Source of the DNA: JBJMHZ01 sp045807125
GTDB taxonomy: Bacteria > Actinomycetota > Actinomycetes > JAWWOL01
Reading direction: 5' to 3'
Assembly: GCA_045807125.1 (NCBI GenBank)
Contig: JBJMHZ010000028.1
Span: 73,170-137,169 of the forward strand
DNA: 64,000 bases
The notes below the pieces were generated by a model, which saw nothing but the letters and a program-made list of their open reading frames with translations, did no database searches and was not told where the DNA came from. The position numbers and the translations under genes are program-made. Numbering within the stretch: the stretch's first letter is position 1; each line of letters opens with the position of its first letter. Positions 34,332 through 42,548 of the stretch are shown here, in pieces.

Positions 34332-34814
34332 TCACACCGCCGTCACCGGGATCGGCCAGCGGACGAGCCGGTACGGCAGCGTCATCGCGTCATTGCCTAC
34401 CACGAGCACGAGAGCGGCCGCGACGAGAGGGGCGACGGCCTCCGCCACCTCGCCCTGCCGCGGCAGCGGACCCGGCGCCGTCCATGACTCGAGAGCCTCG
34501 CGACCGCGGGCGTCGACGACCAGCCGTGGGGCGCCGGCGACGGCCCTGTCGTCGCGCACCACCGCGAAGCCGGGTCCGCAGCGGAAGTGGCACAGGCCGA
34601 ACCGGTACGCGGCGCGCCACTCCACCAACCACGGCGGAGGCGCGCCGGCCACCGACGGCGGGGGCAGGTGATGCAGCGACCTGGTGTCGATCGCGGCCTC
34701 CGGAAGAGCCTGCCAGGAAGGGGCGTCCCCCACCGCCGCTGCGTCGCGAAGGCGGCGCAGCACGTCCAGCAGGGCATCCTCGCCGGGGTCGAGGCGCACG
34801 ACGGTGCCGGTCAC
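34332..34814 (-). CDS. DUF5825-like protein associated with RiPP radical SAM enzyme
   Basis: A 160-residue protein whose GTG overlaps the radical SAM stop (GTGA), so it is translationally coupled to it. Visible features are a helical N-terminus (EDALLDVLRRLRDAAAVG) and a central WRAAYRFGLCHFRCGPGFAV with a Cys-x3-Cys pair, ending in a hydrophobic strand. From memory this matches DUF5825 proteins that accompany RiPP-maturation radical SAM C-methyltransferases, and no function is established for them. A role as peptide-recognition or accessory subunit is inference. Confidence 0.7.
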   Translation of the reverse strand: MTGTVVRLDPGEDALLDVLRRLRDAAAVGDAPSWQALPEAAIDTRSLHHLPPPSVAGAPPPWLVEWRAAYRFGLCHFRCGPGFAVVRDDRAVAGAPRLVVDARGREALESWTAPGPLPRQGEVAEAVAPLVAAALVLVVGNDAMTLPYRLVRWPIPVTAV

Positions 34815-36727
34815 GCGACGCCGGCCGGCAGGGGGACGGGAGCAGGGACGGGCGACGCCGACGGCCTGGCGAGACCCTTGCCGAGCAGGCCGATCCGCGG
34901 CGGTTGCCCGCGGGTCGCCAGCGCGACGATCCGGCCGCCCTCCTCGAGGACGAGGCCCCTCCTGCGGAAGGAGGCGATGCGGCGGGTCACCTCGTGCCGG
35001 CCCACCGGTGCGGCGGCCACCGCGCCGGCAACCGCCACCAGACCCTCGACCGAGCGCGGCGTCTCGAGCGCCTCGTACAGCGCGCGGTCGATCCGGTCGG
35101 CGAGCACGTGCTCGGCCGGTTCCCGACCGGCCCGCCGGTCGTCGATGACGATGCCGTCCTCGGTCCGGTGCATGACGAGGGTGCTGTTCTCGTGGTTGCG
35201 CTGCCACCAGCGCACGGCGCCCAGCAGCTTCTTCGCGAGCGCGTCGTCGATGCCCTTCGGGTCGGTGTCGAACTGGTAGGCCAGGTCGACCATGACCTCC
35301 TCGGGCAGGTCGTAGACGTGGTCGTACTGCGCCGATGGGCGCCGACGCGCGAAGCCGAGCTCCGGGCGGTCGAAGTACGGGCTGAACCGCTCCAGCAGGA
35401 TGCGCACCGCGCCGGACGGTGGTTGGAGGTGCACGAGCGCGGGAAGCTGCTCGATGACGACCTCGTAGTCCTCCGCCGTCTCGCCCGGGAAGCCGTAGAG
35501 GAAGTTCCAGTCGACCGTGATGCCGAGGTCGTCGCAGTCGCGGAGCACCTGGACGTTCTGCGTCGCGTGCACGCCCTTGTCCATCAGCGCGAGCACGCGC
35601 GAGCTCAGGTGCTCGATCCCCGGTTGCACGTGCCGGATGCCCGCCGCGGCGAGGGCGGCGAGCTGGTCCCTGCGCAGGTTGGCCTTGACCTCGTAGCGCA
35701 GGCGCAGGTCCCAGTCCAGGTCGGCGAGGCGCGGCAGGAGCTCGGTGAAGTACGCGTGGTCCATGATGTTGTCGACCATCACGACGTCGAGGATGCGGTG
35801 CCCGCTGACGAGCGCCGCGAGGTCGTCGAGGAAGACGTCGGCCGGCTTGGCCCTGAACGTCATGGCGAGCCCGTTCAGTCCGCAGAACGTGCAGTGGTGC
35901 TTCTCGCCCCACCAGCAACCACGCGCCGACTCGAGCACCAGCTGCGGCGACACCATGGCGCCGGTACGGCTGGCCTCGAACGCCCGCTGCCATCGCGAGT
36001 AGTCCGGGCGCGGCACCTGCTGGATCGGCACCATCGGCCCCGGCGGATTGACCCGCTGCGCACCGCTCTCGTCCCGCCAGCACAGGCCAGGGACCGCCGT
36101 CAGCGGGGTCCCGGTGGCCAACGCATCGAGCAGTGCGACGAAGGCAGCCTCGCCCTCGCCGCTCACCACGTGGTCGACGAACGAGAAGCTCCGGTGCAGC
36201 GCCGCGCCCATCGGCCCGTCGCAGTTGGCGCCGCCGAAGAGCGTGACGACCTCGGGGCGGCGCTGCTTGATCCGCTTCGCGAGCGCCAGCGAGGCGGTGC
36301 TCTGCGAGAACGTCGAGGTGAAGCCGACCACGTCGGCACCACTGGCCAGCACGGTCTCCAGCGCGTGGTCGAGAAAGCCGAAGCTCAGCGCGCGCATCTC
36401 GTACCAGCGCGCCGGATCGAGGCCGTGGTCTCGCGCGTAGGCGGTGAAGACGTCGGATCGCCAGTCGGGATCGTCGTAGAGCGCGCCCGCGAAGACCCAG
36501 TCGCCGACGGAGTGCCAGACGCCGACCTCAGCGACGTACGTGTAGTGCTCGGGCGCGAGATCGCCGCCGGACCGCTCCATCAACCAGTCGCACCACTCGA
36601 GGTTCGCGTGGTACTCCTCGATCTCCGGAGCGCAGCGGCACCGCGACGCGCACGCGGTCAGGATGCCGATCGGCAACGGTGGGCAGTCGACCATCTGCCA
36701 GGGCATGGAGACCAGGAGCGCCTTCAC
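34811..36727 (-). CDS. B12-binding radical SAM protein, RiPP C-methyltransferase type
   Basis: A 638-residue enzyme. Residues about 1-230 form a B12-binding-like domain (KALLVSMPWQMVDCPPLPIG, VVTLFGGANCDGPMG). The radical SAM core uses an unusual CX7CX2C cluster motif, RGCWWGEKHHCTFCGLNG (about 269-280), a hallmark of the RiPP maturation radical SAM 1 (C-methyltransferase) family. Later core elements are VKANLRRDQL and YGFPGETAEDY. A C-terminal winged-helix-like part follows (RHEVTRRIASFRRRGLVLE). GTG at 36727 overlaps the P450 stop and has GAGGGGG upstream. Expected chemistry is methyl transfer to an unactivated carbon of a peptide. Natural substrates here would be MRYLH and MRYVH. Confidence 0.88.
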   Translation of the reverse strand: MKALLVSMPWQMVDCPPLPIGILTACASRCRCAPEIEEYHANLEWCDWLMERSGGDLAPEHYTYVAEVGVWHSVGDWVFAGALYDDPDWRSDVFTAYARDHGLDPARWYEMRALSFGFLDHALETVLASGADVVGFTSTFSQSTASLALAKRIKQRRPEVVTLFGGANCDGPMGAALHRSFSFVDHVVSGEGEAAFVALLDALATGTPLTAVPGLCWRDESGAQRVNPPGPMVPIQQVPRPDYSRWQRAFEASRTGAMVSPQLVLESARGCWWGEKHHCTFCGLNGLAMTFRAKPADVFLDDLAALVSGHRILDVVMVDNIMDHAYFTELLPRLADLDWDLRLRYEVKANLRRDQLAALAAAGIRHVQPGIEHLSSRVLALMDKGVHATQNVQVLRDCDDLGITVDWNFLYGFPGETAEDYEVVIEQLPALVHLQPPSGAVRILLERFSPYFDRPELGFARRRPSAQYDHVYDLPEEVMVDLAYQFDTDPKGIDDALAKKLLGAVRWWQRNHENSTLVMHRTEDGIVIDDRRAGREPAEHVLADRIDRALYEALETPRSVEGLVAVAGAVAAAPVGRHEVTRRIASFRRRGLVLEEGGRIVALATRGQPPRIGLLGKGLARPSASPVPAPVPLPAGVA

Positions 36728-37938
36728 GACCGGCCCCCTCGCGGCTCCCAGCGCACCGGGAGGCGCAGCAACCCACGCAGCGTCGCCGTCGGCTCCTGCT
36801 CGGGATCGCCGGCGAGGACGAGTGCGCGGCCACTGCCCACCGCCGCCGCCAGCACCGCCGACAGCTCGAACCTCGCCAGGTGCGAGCCGAGGCAGGCATG
36901 CGCGCCGAGCCCGAAGCCGAGATGTCGGTTGGGGCGGCGCGTGGGGACGAACGAGTCGGGCTCGTCGAAGGCGGCGGGGTCGCGGTTGGCGGCACCGAGG
37001 AGCAGCACGACGACATCGCCGCGCCGCAACCGGCGACCGGCGAGGTCCGTGTCGGAGACGCACGCACGCGCATCGGCCTGCACGGGCGCGTCGAGGCGGA
37101 CGAGCTCCTCCACCGCGTCGTCCAGCACGGCGGGATCGCGCAGCGCGGGCGCCATCTCCGGATGCCGGACGAGGACCGCGGCAGCGTTGCCGAGCAGCCG
37201 GCTGGCGGACTCGTAACCCGCGTGCAGGACGGCCCGTACCGAGTTGGTTGCGACGGCCGCCGGCACGCCGTAACGCTCCCGGTGCGTGGTGACGTAGCCG
37301 AGCAGGCCATCGTCGCTCGCGGCGCCGGCCCAGCCGTCGAGGAGCGCGGACAGCCGTCCCCGCGCCTCCCGGCCCGGCTCAATGCGCGAGGGATCCAGGC
37401 CCCCGTCCATGCTGCGCACGATGGCGTTGGAGACGGCCTCGAACTCGTCGCCTTCGGGGGGCGCGACGCCGAGCACGTAGCTGATGGTCTCGAGCGCCAC
37501 CGGCCGCGCCACCCGCGCGACGAAGTCGAACGGCTCGTCGCCCGGCGTGGCCTCGACGTGCCGCTCGGCGATGCGACGCACGTCGTCCGCGAGGGTGGCG
37601 ATGCCGCGGGTGCGCACCGCGGCCGCGAGCAGGTGCCGCACCGGCGTGTGGTCCGGCGGGTCGAGCATCTGGACGCTCAGCGCCGCATCGGGCACCTCCT
37701 CCCCGATGCGCCGGAAATCGGATGCGAAGACGTCCGTGCGCCGCAGCACCTCGCTGCACGTGGCATGGTCGGTGACCAGCCACGAGGCGAGCCGGTCGTG
37801 CCACAGCACGGCACCGGCCGCGCGCAACCGCGCGAAGCACGGGTAGGGATCGGTCAGCACGTCGGCGGCGAGCGGGTCGTAGAGCGCGTCGCACGACTCG
37901 ATCGCGCCCGCACCGGGCGGTGGTGCTGCTGCGGCCAT
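36724..37938 (-). CDS. Cytochrome P450, predicted biarylitide-type cross-linking enzyme
   Basis: A 404-residue bacterial P450. Haem-ligand motif FGLGAHACLGSHLAR (FxxGxxxCxG, Cys about 346); ExxR-like EELVRLDAPV in the K helix region; I-helix AVLHAGYESASRLL, where the usual acid-Thr pair is weak (ESAS). ATG at 37938 begins MAAAAPPPG. It lies 92 bp downstream of the MRYVH gene and is coupled to the radical SAM gene. In biarylitide pathways a P450 joins the Tyr ring to the His of M-R-Y-x-H, which is the role I infer here. Confidence 0.9.
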   Translation of the reverse strand: MAAAAPPPGAGAIESCDALYDPLAADVLTDPYPCFARLRAAGAVLWHDRLASWLVTDHATCSEVLRRTDVFASDFRRIGEEVPDAALSVQMLDPPDHTPVRHLLAAAVRTRGIATLADDVRRIAERHVEATPGDEPFDFVARVARPVALETISYVLGVAPPEGDEFEAVSNAIVRSMDGGLDPSRIEPGREARGRLSALLDGWAGAASDDGLLGYVTTHRERYGVPAAVATNSVRAVLHAGYESASRLLGNAAAVLVRHPEMAPALRDPAVLDDAVEELVRLDAPVQADARACVSDTDLAGRRLRRGDVVVLLLGAANRDPAAFDEPDSFVPTRRPNRHLGFGLGAHACLGSHLARFELSAVLAAAVGSGRALVLAGDPEQEPTATLRGLLRLPVRWEPRGGRS

Positions 37939-38030
37939 GATCCGGACCCCCGAGGGCAAGCGCGAGAACGGCGATGCACCGCTGCGGCCCGACCTACCGG
38001 CCGGGGCCGCAGCGGTCGCGGTGCTGCCCG

Positions 38031-38048
38031 TCAATGCACGTAACGCAT
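38031..38048 (-). CDS. Pentapeptide RiPP precursor MRYVH (biarylitide type)
   Basis: An 18-bp gene: ATG, four codons, TGA, encoding M-R-Y-V-H. A purine-rich Shine-Dalgarno (GAGGGAAGGGG, plus-strand positions 38057-38067) ends 8 bp before the ATG. It fits M-R-Y-x-H, the form of biarylitide precursors such as MRYYH, in which a P450 cross-links Tyr3 and His5 and the first two residues are removed. It lies 60 bp after an MRYLH gene and 92 bp before the P450 start, all on one strand. Two independent matches next to the expected enzyme make chance very unlikely. Confidence 0.85.
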   Translation of the reverse strand: MRYVH

Positions 38049-38108
38049 GGCTCGATCCCCTTCCCTCGGTCGCGGTGAGGTCATCGGGCGACGTGTCGAT
38101 GCCAGGCA

Positions 38109-38126
38109 TCAGTGGAGGTAACGCAT
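38109..38126 (-). CDS. Pentapeptide RiPP precursor MRYLH (biarylitide type)
   Basis: An 18-bp gene encoding M-R-Y-L-H and a TGA stop. A near-perfect Shine-Dalgarno, AGGAGGT, precedes the ATG at 38126 by 6 bp. It is the first gene of the block leading to the MRYVH gene, P450, radical SAM, DUF5825-like and M28 peptidase genes. MRYLH is among pentapeptides already associated with biarylitide P450s (from memory of the P450Blt literature). Ribosome-binding sites, spacing and codons differ between the two copies, so both appear to be under selection. Confidence 0.9.
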   Translation of the reverse strand: MRYLH

Positions 38127-38132
38127 GGCCCG

Positions 38133-38138
38133 ACCTCC
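38133..38138 (-). promoter_or_regulatory. Shine-Dalgarno of the MRYLH gene
   Basis: GGAGGT on the minus strand, 6 bp before the ATG at 38126 and embedded in GAGGAGAGGAGGT. It is one of the strongest ribosome-binding sites in the window and decides that an 18-bp frame is a real gene. Confidence 0.85.
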
Positions 38139-38227
38139 TCTCCTCGATCAGCGCATGTCGTGACGAGGGCCTGAGCCGGTCCCCGGCAGAGGGCGCACCG
38201 GCGTGCGCAGCGGGACCTCGAGCGAGC

Positions 38228-38286
38228 GGGCGAAACGCCCTTATCGGCGAGCGATGAGCAACGCTATCCCGCGCATGCCCGGCATG
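38228..38286. promoter_or_regulatory. Inverted repeats upstream of the pentapeptide genes
   Basis: Two palindromes occur 100-160 bp upstream of the MRYLH start. One is GGGCG-AAA-CGCCC at 38228-38240 (plus-strand reading). The other is a perfect 13-bp CATGCC-C-GGCATG at 38274-38286. The second looks like an operator, the first like a hairpin in the 5' leader. Nearby DNA is locally AT-richer (about 38297-38312). I cannot define -35/-10 boxes with confidence. Confidence 0.45.
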
Positions 38287-38356
38287 GGAATGCATCAAAC
38301 GAAGAAATATCGCCCCCGCGCCGGCACCGCCGCTCGGCGCATCTGGGGTGGAGCGA

Positions 38357-38407
38357 CCGGTCAGCGGCCCGTCAGCGCCCGGTCAGCGCGCCGTCAGCGG
38401 CGGTCAG
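38357..38407. repeat. Short tandem GTCAGCG repeats at the sucD 3' end
   Basis: Five GTCAGCG-like units with a period of about 10-11 bp run into the sucD stop codon, the last one as GTCAGTG. Between this and the pentapeptide genes (38127-38356) I see no gene apart from the inverted repeats noted separately. Confidence 0.6.
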
Positions 38408-39276
38408 TGCGCGGCCATGATGTCGGCCATCAGCCGGGCCGTCTCGCTCGGGGTGCGGCCGACCTTGACGCCGACCGCGCCGAGCGCCTCCGCCTTGGCC
38501 GCCGCCGTGCCGCTGGAGCCCGACACGATGGCGCCCGCGTGCCCCATCGTCTTGCCCTCCGGCGCGGTGAAGCCGGCGATGTAGCCGACCACCGGCTTGG
38601 TCACGTGCTCGCCGATGTAGGCGGCCGCCCGCTCCTCCGCGTCGCCGCCGATCTCGCCGATCATCACGATCGCGTCGGTGTCGGGGTCGTCCTGGAACGC
38701 CTGCAGGCAGTCGATGTGCGTCGTGCCGATGACCGGGTCGCCGCCAATGCCGACGCAGGTCGAGAAGCCGATGTCGCGCAGCTCGTACATCATCTGGTAG
38801 GTCAGCGTGCCGCTCTTGCTGACCAGGCCGATGCGGCCGGGCTTGGTGATGTCGGCGGGGGTGATGCCGACGTTGGCGCGGCCGGGACTGATGAGGCCGG
38901 GGCAGTTCGGGCCGATGATGCGCGTCGTGCCCTTGCGCAGCGCGAGGTTGACCACCTCGGTGCTGTCGTGCACGGGGATGCCCTCGGTGATGACCACCAG
39001 CAGCGGGATCTCGGCCTCGATCGCCTCGATCGCCGCCGCCTTGGCAAAGGGCGGCGGGATGAACGAGACGGCGACATCGGCGCCGGTCTCCTTCACCGCC
39101 TCGCCGACCGTCGCGTAGATGGGGATGCCGTCGAAGTCCTGGCCGGCCTTGCGCGGGTTGGTGCCGGCGACGATGTCGGTGCCGGCGGCGACCATCCGCC
39201 TGGTGTGCTTGCTGCCCTCGGAGCCGGTGATGCCCTGGACGATGACCTTGCTTCGCTCGGTGAGCCAGATGGCCAT
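38404..39276 (-). CDS. sucD: Succinyl-CoA synthetase alpha subunit
   Basis: A 290-residue subunit. IVQGITGSEGSKHTRRMVAA binds CoA; GPNCPGLISPG precedes the core; MGHAGAIVSGSSGTAAAK contains the phosphorylated active-site His (GHAGA). ATG at 39276 lies 17 bp after sucC. With SucC it makes ATP (or GTP) from succinyl-CoA. Confidence 0.96.
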   Translation of the reverse strand: MAIWLTERSKVIVQGITGSEGSKHTRRMVAAGTDIVAGTNPRKAGQDFDGIPIYATVGEAVKETGADVAVSFIPPPFAKAAAIEAIEAEIPLLVVITEGIPVHDSTEVVNLALRKGTTRIIGPNCPGLISPGRANVGITPADITKPGRIGLVSKSGTLTYQMMYELRDIGFSTCVGIGGDPVIGTTHIDCLQAFQDDPDTDAIVMIGEIGGDAEERAAAYIGEHVTKPVVGYIAGFTAPEGKTMGHAGAIVSGSSGTAAAKAEALGAVGVKVGRTPSETARLMADIMAAH

Positions 39277-39293
39277 GGTTGTCGGTCCGTCCT

Positions 39294-40490
39294 CTACTCG
39301 GCAGCCGCGAGCCCGGCGGCAAGCTCTGCCGCCCGCCGGGCGGCGTCGTCCATCGTGTCCAGCCGTTGCAGGCCCTCGATGCCCGACTCGTCGAGGATGC
39401 GCCGGCCCTCCTCCGCATTGTTGCCGTCGAGGCGCACGACGAGCGGCACGCTCACCCGCTCGCCTCGCGCCTGCAGGAGCCCGAACGCCTGGACGATGCC
39501 GTTCGCGACCTCGTCGCACGCGGTGATGCCGCCGAAGACGTTGACGAAGACACTCCTGACGGCCGGGTCGGCCAGCACGATCCCGAGCCCGCTCGCCATC
39601 ACCTCGGCGGATGCGCCACCGCCGATGTCGAGGAAGTTGGCCGGCTTGATACCGCCGAGCGCCTCGCCTGCGTACGCCACCACGTCGAGCGTCGACATCA
39701 CCAGCCCGGCGCCGTTGCCGATGATGCCGACCTGGCCGTCGAGCCGGACGTAGTTGAGGTCCTGCTCCTTGGCCCGCTGCTCGAGCGGGTCGGTGGCCGT
39801 GGTGTCCTCGAAGCCGGCGAAGTCGGGGTGGCGGAACGACGCGTTGTCGTCGAGCGTGACCTTGCCGTCGAGCGCCATGACCTCGCCGCTGCCGGTGAGG
39901 ACGAGCGGATTGACCTCGACGAGCGTCGCGTCGGCGCCCTCGAAGCAGGCCCACAGCTTGACGATGACCTCCGCCGCGGCGTCGAGCGCGCGGTCGGGGA
40001 GGTGGCCCTGCCTCGCGATCGCCCGCGCGGCGTCGACGTCGATCCCGTCCGCCGGGTCGACCGGCACGCGGGCCAGCCGGTCGGGCTTGGTGGCGGCGAC
40101 CTCCTCGATGTCCATGCCGCCCTCGACCGAGCACATCGCGAGGTAGGCGCGGCCGGCGCGGTCGAGCAGGAAGGAGAAGTAGTACTCCTCGGCGATGTCG
40201 CTGGCCGGCTCGACCAGGACCTTGCAGACGGTGTGGCCCTTGATGTCCATGCCGAGGATCTGCTCGGCCTTGGCCCGCGCGTCCTCGGCGCCCTCGGCCA
40301 CCTTGACGCCGCCGGCCTTGCCGCGACCACCGGTCTTCACCTGCGCCTTGACCACCACCCGGCCGTCCGGGCCGGCGATGCGCTCCGCCGCCGCGCGGGC
40401 CTCGTCAGCGGTGGTGGCGACCTGCCCGTTCGGCACCGGGACGCCGTACGACCGGAACAGCTCCTTCGCCTGGTGCTCGAAGAGATCCAC
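39294..40490 (-). CDS. sucC: Succinyl-CoA synthetase beta subunit
   Basis: A 398-residue ATP-grasp subunit. GTG at 40490 gives VDLFEHQAKELFRSYGVPVP, the normal SucC N-terminus; an ATG 8 codons upstream (40514) is possible. Further landmarks are VVVKAQVKTGGRGKAGGVK, the nucleotide-site region, and GAGLVMSTLDVVAYAGE with LDIGGGASAE near the C-terminus. It is the first gene of sucCD and is divergent from the secreted hydrolase. Confidence 0.95.
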   Translation of the reverse strand: MDLFEHQAKELFRSYGVPVPNGQVATTADEARAAAERIAGPDGRVVVKAQVKTGGRGKAGGVKVAEGAEDARAKAEQILGMDIKGHTVCKVLVEPASDIAEEYYFSFLLDRAGRAYLAMCSVEGGMDIEEVAATKPDRLARVPVDPADGIDVDAARAIARQGHLPDRALDAAAEVIVKLWACFEGADATLVEVNPLVLTGSGEVMALDGKVTLDDNASFRHPDFAGFEDTTATDPLEQRAKEQDLNYVRLDGQVGIIGNGAGLVMSTLDVVAYAGEALGGIKPANFLDIGGGASAEVMASGLGIVLADPAVRSVFVNVFGGITACDEVANGIVQAFGLLQARGERVSVPLVVRLDGNNAEEGRRILDESGIEGLQRLDTMDDAARRAAELAAGLAAAE

Positions 40491-40649
40491 GGGCTCCGTC
40501 CTCGGTTCGGTCATCGGCTCGCGCGCCTCGAAACCGCTCCGAGCGTATCGGCAGTCGCCGCCCCGCCAGGCGGCACCCCCACCACCAGACGTAACCGGCT
40601 AATCGCTCGCTCGTTCTCAGCGCGACGCCGATCGACCGGGAGGCCAGCC

Positions 40650-42506
40650 GTGCACCGTCATCCACTGCTCGCCGCCGCCTGCACCGTCTCCCTGGCCGGG
40701 TGCGCCGCCCTCGTACCGGCCCTGCTGACGGGCGGCCCGGCGCAAGCGGCGCGCATCACGGTGTCGATGCGGACGATCCACCTCGACGTCGTCGCCGGCC
40801 CCTCGACCGACCGGCACCACTGCGACGTCGTCGCTGACCTCTACCGGCCGTCGACCGCGACCCGCGCGCACCCGGCGCCCGCGATCCTGACCACCAACGG
40901 GTTCGGCGGGTCCAAGGACGACCAGGCCGGCATCGGGCAGTCCCTCGGCCGCCGCGGCTACGTGGTGCTCTCGTACTCGGGGCTCGGCTTCGGTGGGTCC
41001 GGCTGCAAGATCTACCTCGACCAGCCCGCGTACGACGGGGCGGCGGGCAGCCAGCTCATCAGCTTCCTCGGCGGCACCAAGCGGGCGGTCGACGGCACGA
41101 CGGTCGACTACGTCAGCCACGACGCGGTCGCGCACGACGGCAGCCGGCGGGCCGGTGACCCCCGGGTCGGGATGATCGGCGGCTCGTACGGCGGCGAGGT
41201 GCAGTTCGCGGTGGCCTCGGTCGACCCCCGCCTCGACACGATCGTCCCGCTCATCACCTGGAACGACCTCTCGTACTCCCTCGCGCCGAGCAACGCCGAC
41301 CTGGCCAGCGGCGTCAGCTCGCGCACGCCCGGGACCGAGAAGCTCGACTGGACGACCCTGTTCTTCGGCGTCGGCATCGAGGACGGCGTGCAGGGCGCGC
41401 AGATCGATCCGAGCCGCGACGTCGGCTGCCCCAACTTCGACGACCGGGCGTGCGCGGCCAAGGCCCAGATGGACGCGCTCGGCTATCCCGACGCGTCGAC
41501 GCTCGCGCTCGCCCGGGGCGCGTCGGTCGCCTCGTACCTGCCGCGGATCCGCATCCCCACGCTGCTCGTGCAGGGGCAGGCGGACACGCTGTTCAACCTC
41601 GACGAGGCGGTCGCGACCTACCGCGCGCTGCGCGCGCAGGGCACGCCGGTCTCGATGATCTGGCAGTCATGGGGGCACAGCCACGGCACGCCGGCCAAGG
41701 GCGAGCTCGACCTGGCCGCCCCTGGCAGCACGTACGAGGGGCAGCGCTTCCTCGCCTGGTTCGACCACTACCTCAAGGGCTCGGGCACGCCGACCGGTCC
41801 CGGGTTCGCGTACTACCGGGCGTGGGTGCCCTTCGACGGCACCGGCCCCGACACGGTGCAGTACGGCCAGGCACCGGCCTACCCGGCCGGCACCACCGCG
41901 CGGTTGTACGCCTCCGGCAGCGCGTCGCTGGTGCCGAGCCGATCACGGGTGCAGGCCGGCTCGGCGACGTTCGCCAACGCGCCCGGCGGCGTCCCGACGT
42001 CGTACTCGGAGACGTCGGGGACGCAGGGCAGCTACGTGCCGGACGAGAGCACGCCGCCGTCGGACGCACCCGGCACGTACGTCGCGCTCTCGTCGGCGCC
42101 GCTCGCGGGCGACCTCGACGTGGCCGGCGTCCCCACGGCCGACCTGCGACTGTCGGCGCCGACGGCCGCAGCGACGCGGCTCGCCGGGCCGGCCGGGATG
42201 GTGCTGGTCTTCGTCAAGGTCTACGACATCGCACCCGACGGCTCGGTCGACCTGGTGCACCGGCTGATCGCGCCCGCGCGGGTGAGCGACCCCACGCGCC
42301 CGGTGCACGTGATGCTGCCCGGCATCGTCCACCGGTTCGCCGCCGGGCACCGCATCTCGCTCGTCGTCGCAGCGAGCGACGCCGCGTACCGCAACTCGCC
42401 GGTCGTCACGCCGGTGACCGTCACGACGAGCGCCGCGGCGCCGAGCTCGCTGACGCTTCCGGTGGGCTCGGCAGCCCAGGCGGCCGCGGCGCTGGGCAGC
42501 TCCTGA
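40650..42506 (+). CDS. Secreted CocE/NonD (S15-like) hydrolase
   Basis: A 618-residue exported alpha/beta-hydrolase. GTG at 40650 has GGGAGG upstream. The signal peptide spans about 1-33; it contains LAGC, which could act as a lipobox, but also ends with a good AQA-A signal-peptidase site. Catalytic elements are IGGSYGG (Ser), QGQADTLFN (Asp) and WGHSHG (His). The C-terminal half is the jelly-roll domain of X-Pro dipeptidyl-peptidase-like enzymes (GDLDVAGVPTADLRLSAP). Substrate could be an ester or a Pro-containing peptide and cannot be told from sequence. Confidence 0.86.
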   Translation: MHRHPLLAAACTVSLAGCAALVPALLTGGPAQAARITVSMRTIHLDVVAGPSTDRHHCDVVADLYRPSTATRAHPAPAILTTNGFGGSKDDQAGIGQSLGRRGYVVLSYSGLGFGGSGCKIYLDQPAYDGAAGSQLISFLGGTKRAVDGTTVDYVSHDAVAHDGSRRAGDPRVGMIGGSYGGEVQFAVASVDPRLDTIVPLITWNDLSYSLAPSNADLASGVSSRTPGTEKLDWTTLFFGVGIEDGVQGAQIDPSRDVGCPNFDDRACAAKAQMDALGYPDASTLALARGASVASYLPRIRIPTLLVQGQADTLFNLDEAVATYRALRAQGTPVSMIWQSWGHSHGTPAKGELDLAAPGSTYEGQRFLAWFDHYLKGSGTPTGPGFAYYRAWVPFDGTGPDTVQYGQAPAYPAGTTARLYASGSASLVPSRSRVQAGSATFANAPGGVPTSYSETSGTQGSYVPDESTPPSDAPGTYVALSSAPLAGDLDVAGVPTADLRLSAPTAAATRLAGPAGMVLVFVKVYDIAPDGSVDLVHRLIAPARVSDPTRPVHVMLPGIVHRFAAGHRISLVVAASDAAYRNSPVVTPVTVTTSAAAPSSLTLPVGSAAQAAAALGSS

Positions 42507-42508
42507 CC

Positions 42509-42526
42509 CCGCGCTGACGGGCGCGG
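42509..42526. terminator. Hairpin between convergent genes
   Basis: CCGCGC and GCGCGG pair around a 6-base loop just after the hydrolase stop and before the end of the convergent B12-binding gene. There is no T-tract. It may serve both transcripts. Confidence 0.4.
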
Positions 42527-42548
42527 ACGGACACGGCGGAGGAGGGGC

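Noticed and set aside
38124..38162. Plus-strand 12-codon frame (MARPPLLDQRMS) preceded by GGAGGT
   Set aside because: The GGAGGT is the complement of codons in the MRYLH gene, so the apparent ribosome-binding site is a by-product. No neighbouring plus-strand gene would use it.
37937..38257. Plus-strand frame with repeated N-A-W-(L/P)-D motifs that looks like a multi-core RiPP precursor
   Set aside because: The repetition is the antisense image of the two MRYxH genes and their ribosome-binding sites. The frame has no good Shine-Dalgarno and overlaps genes with better support on the minus strand.
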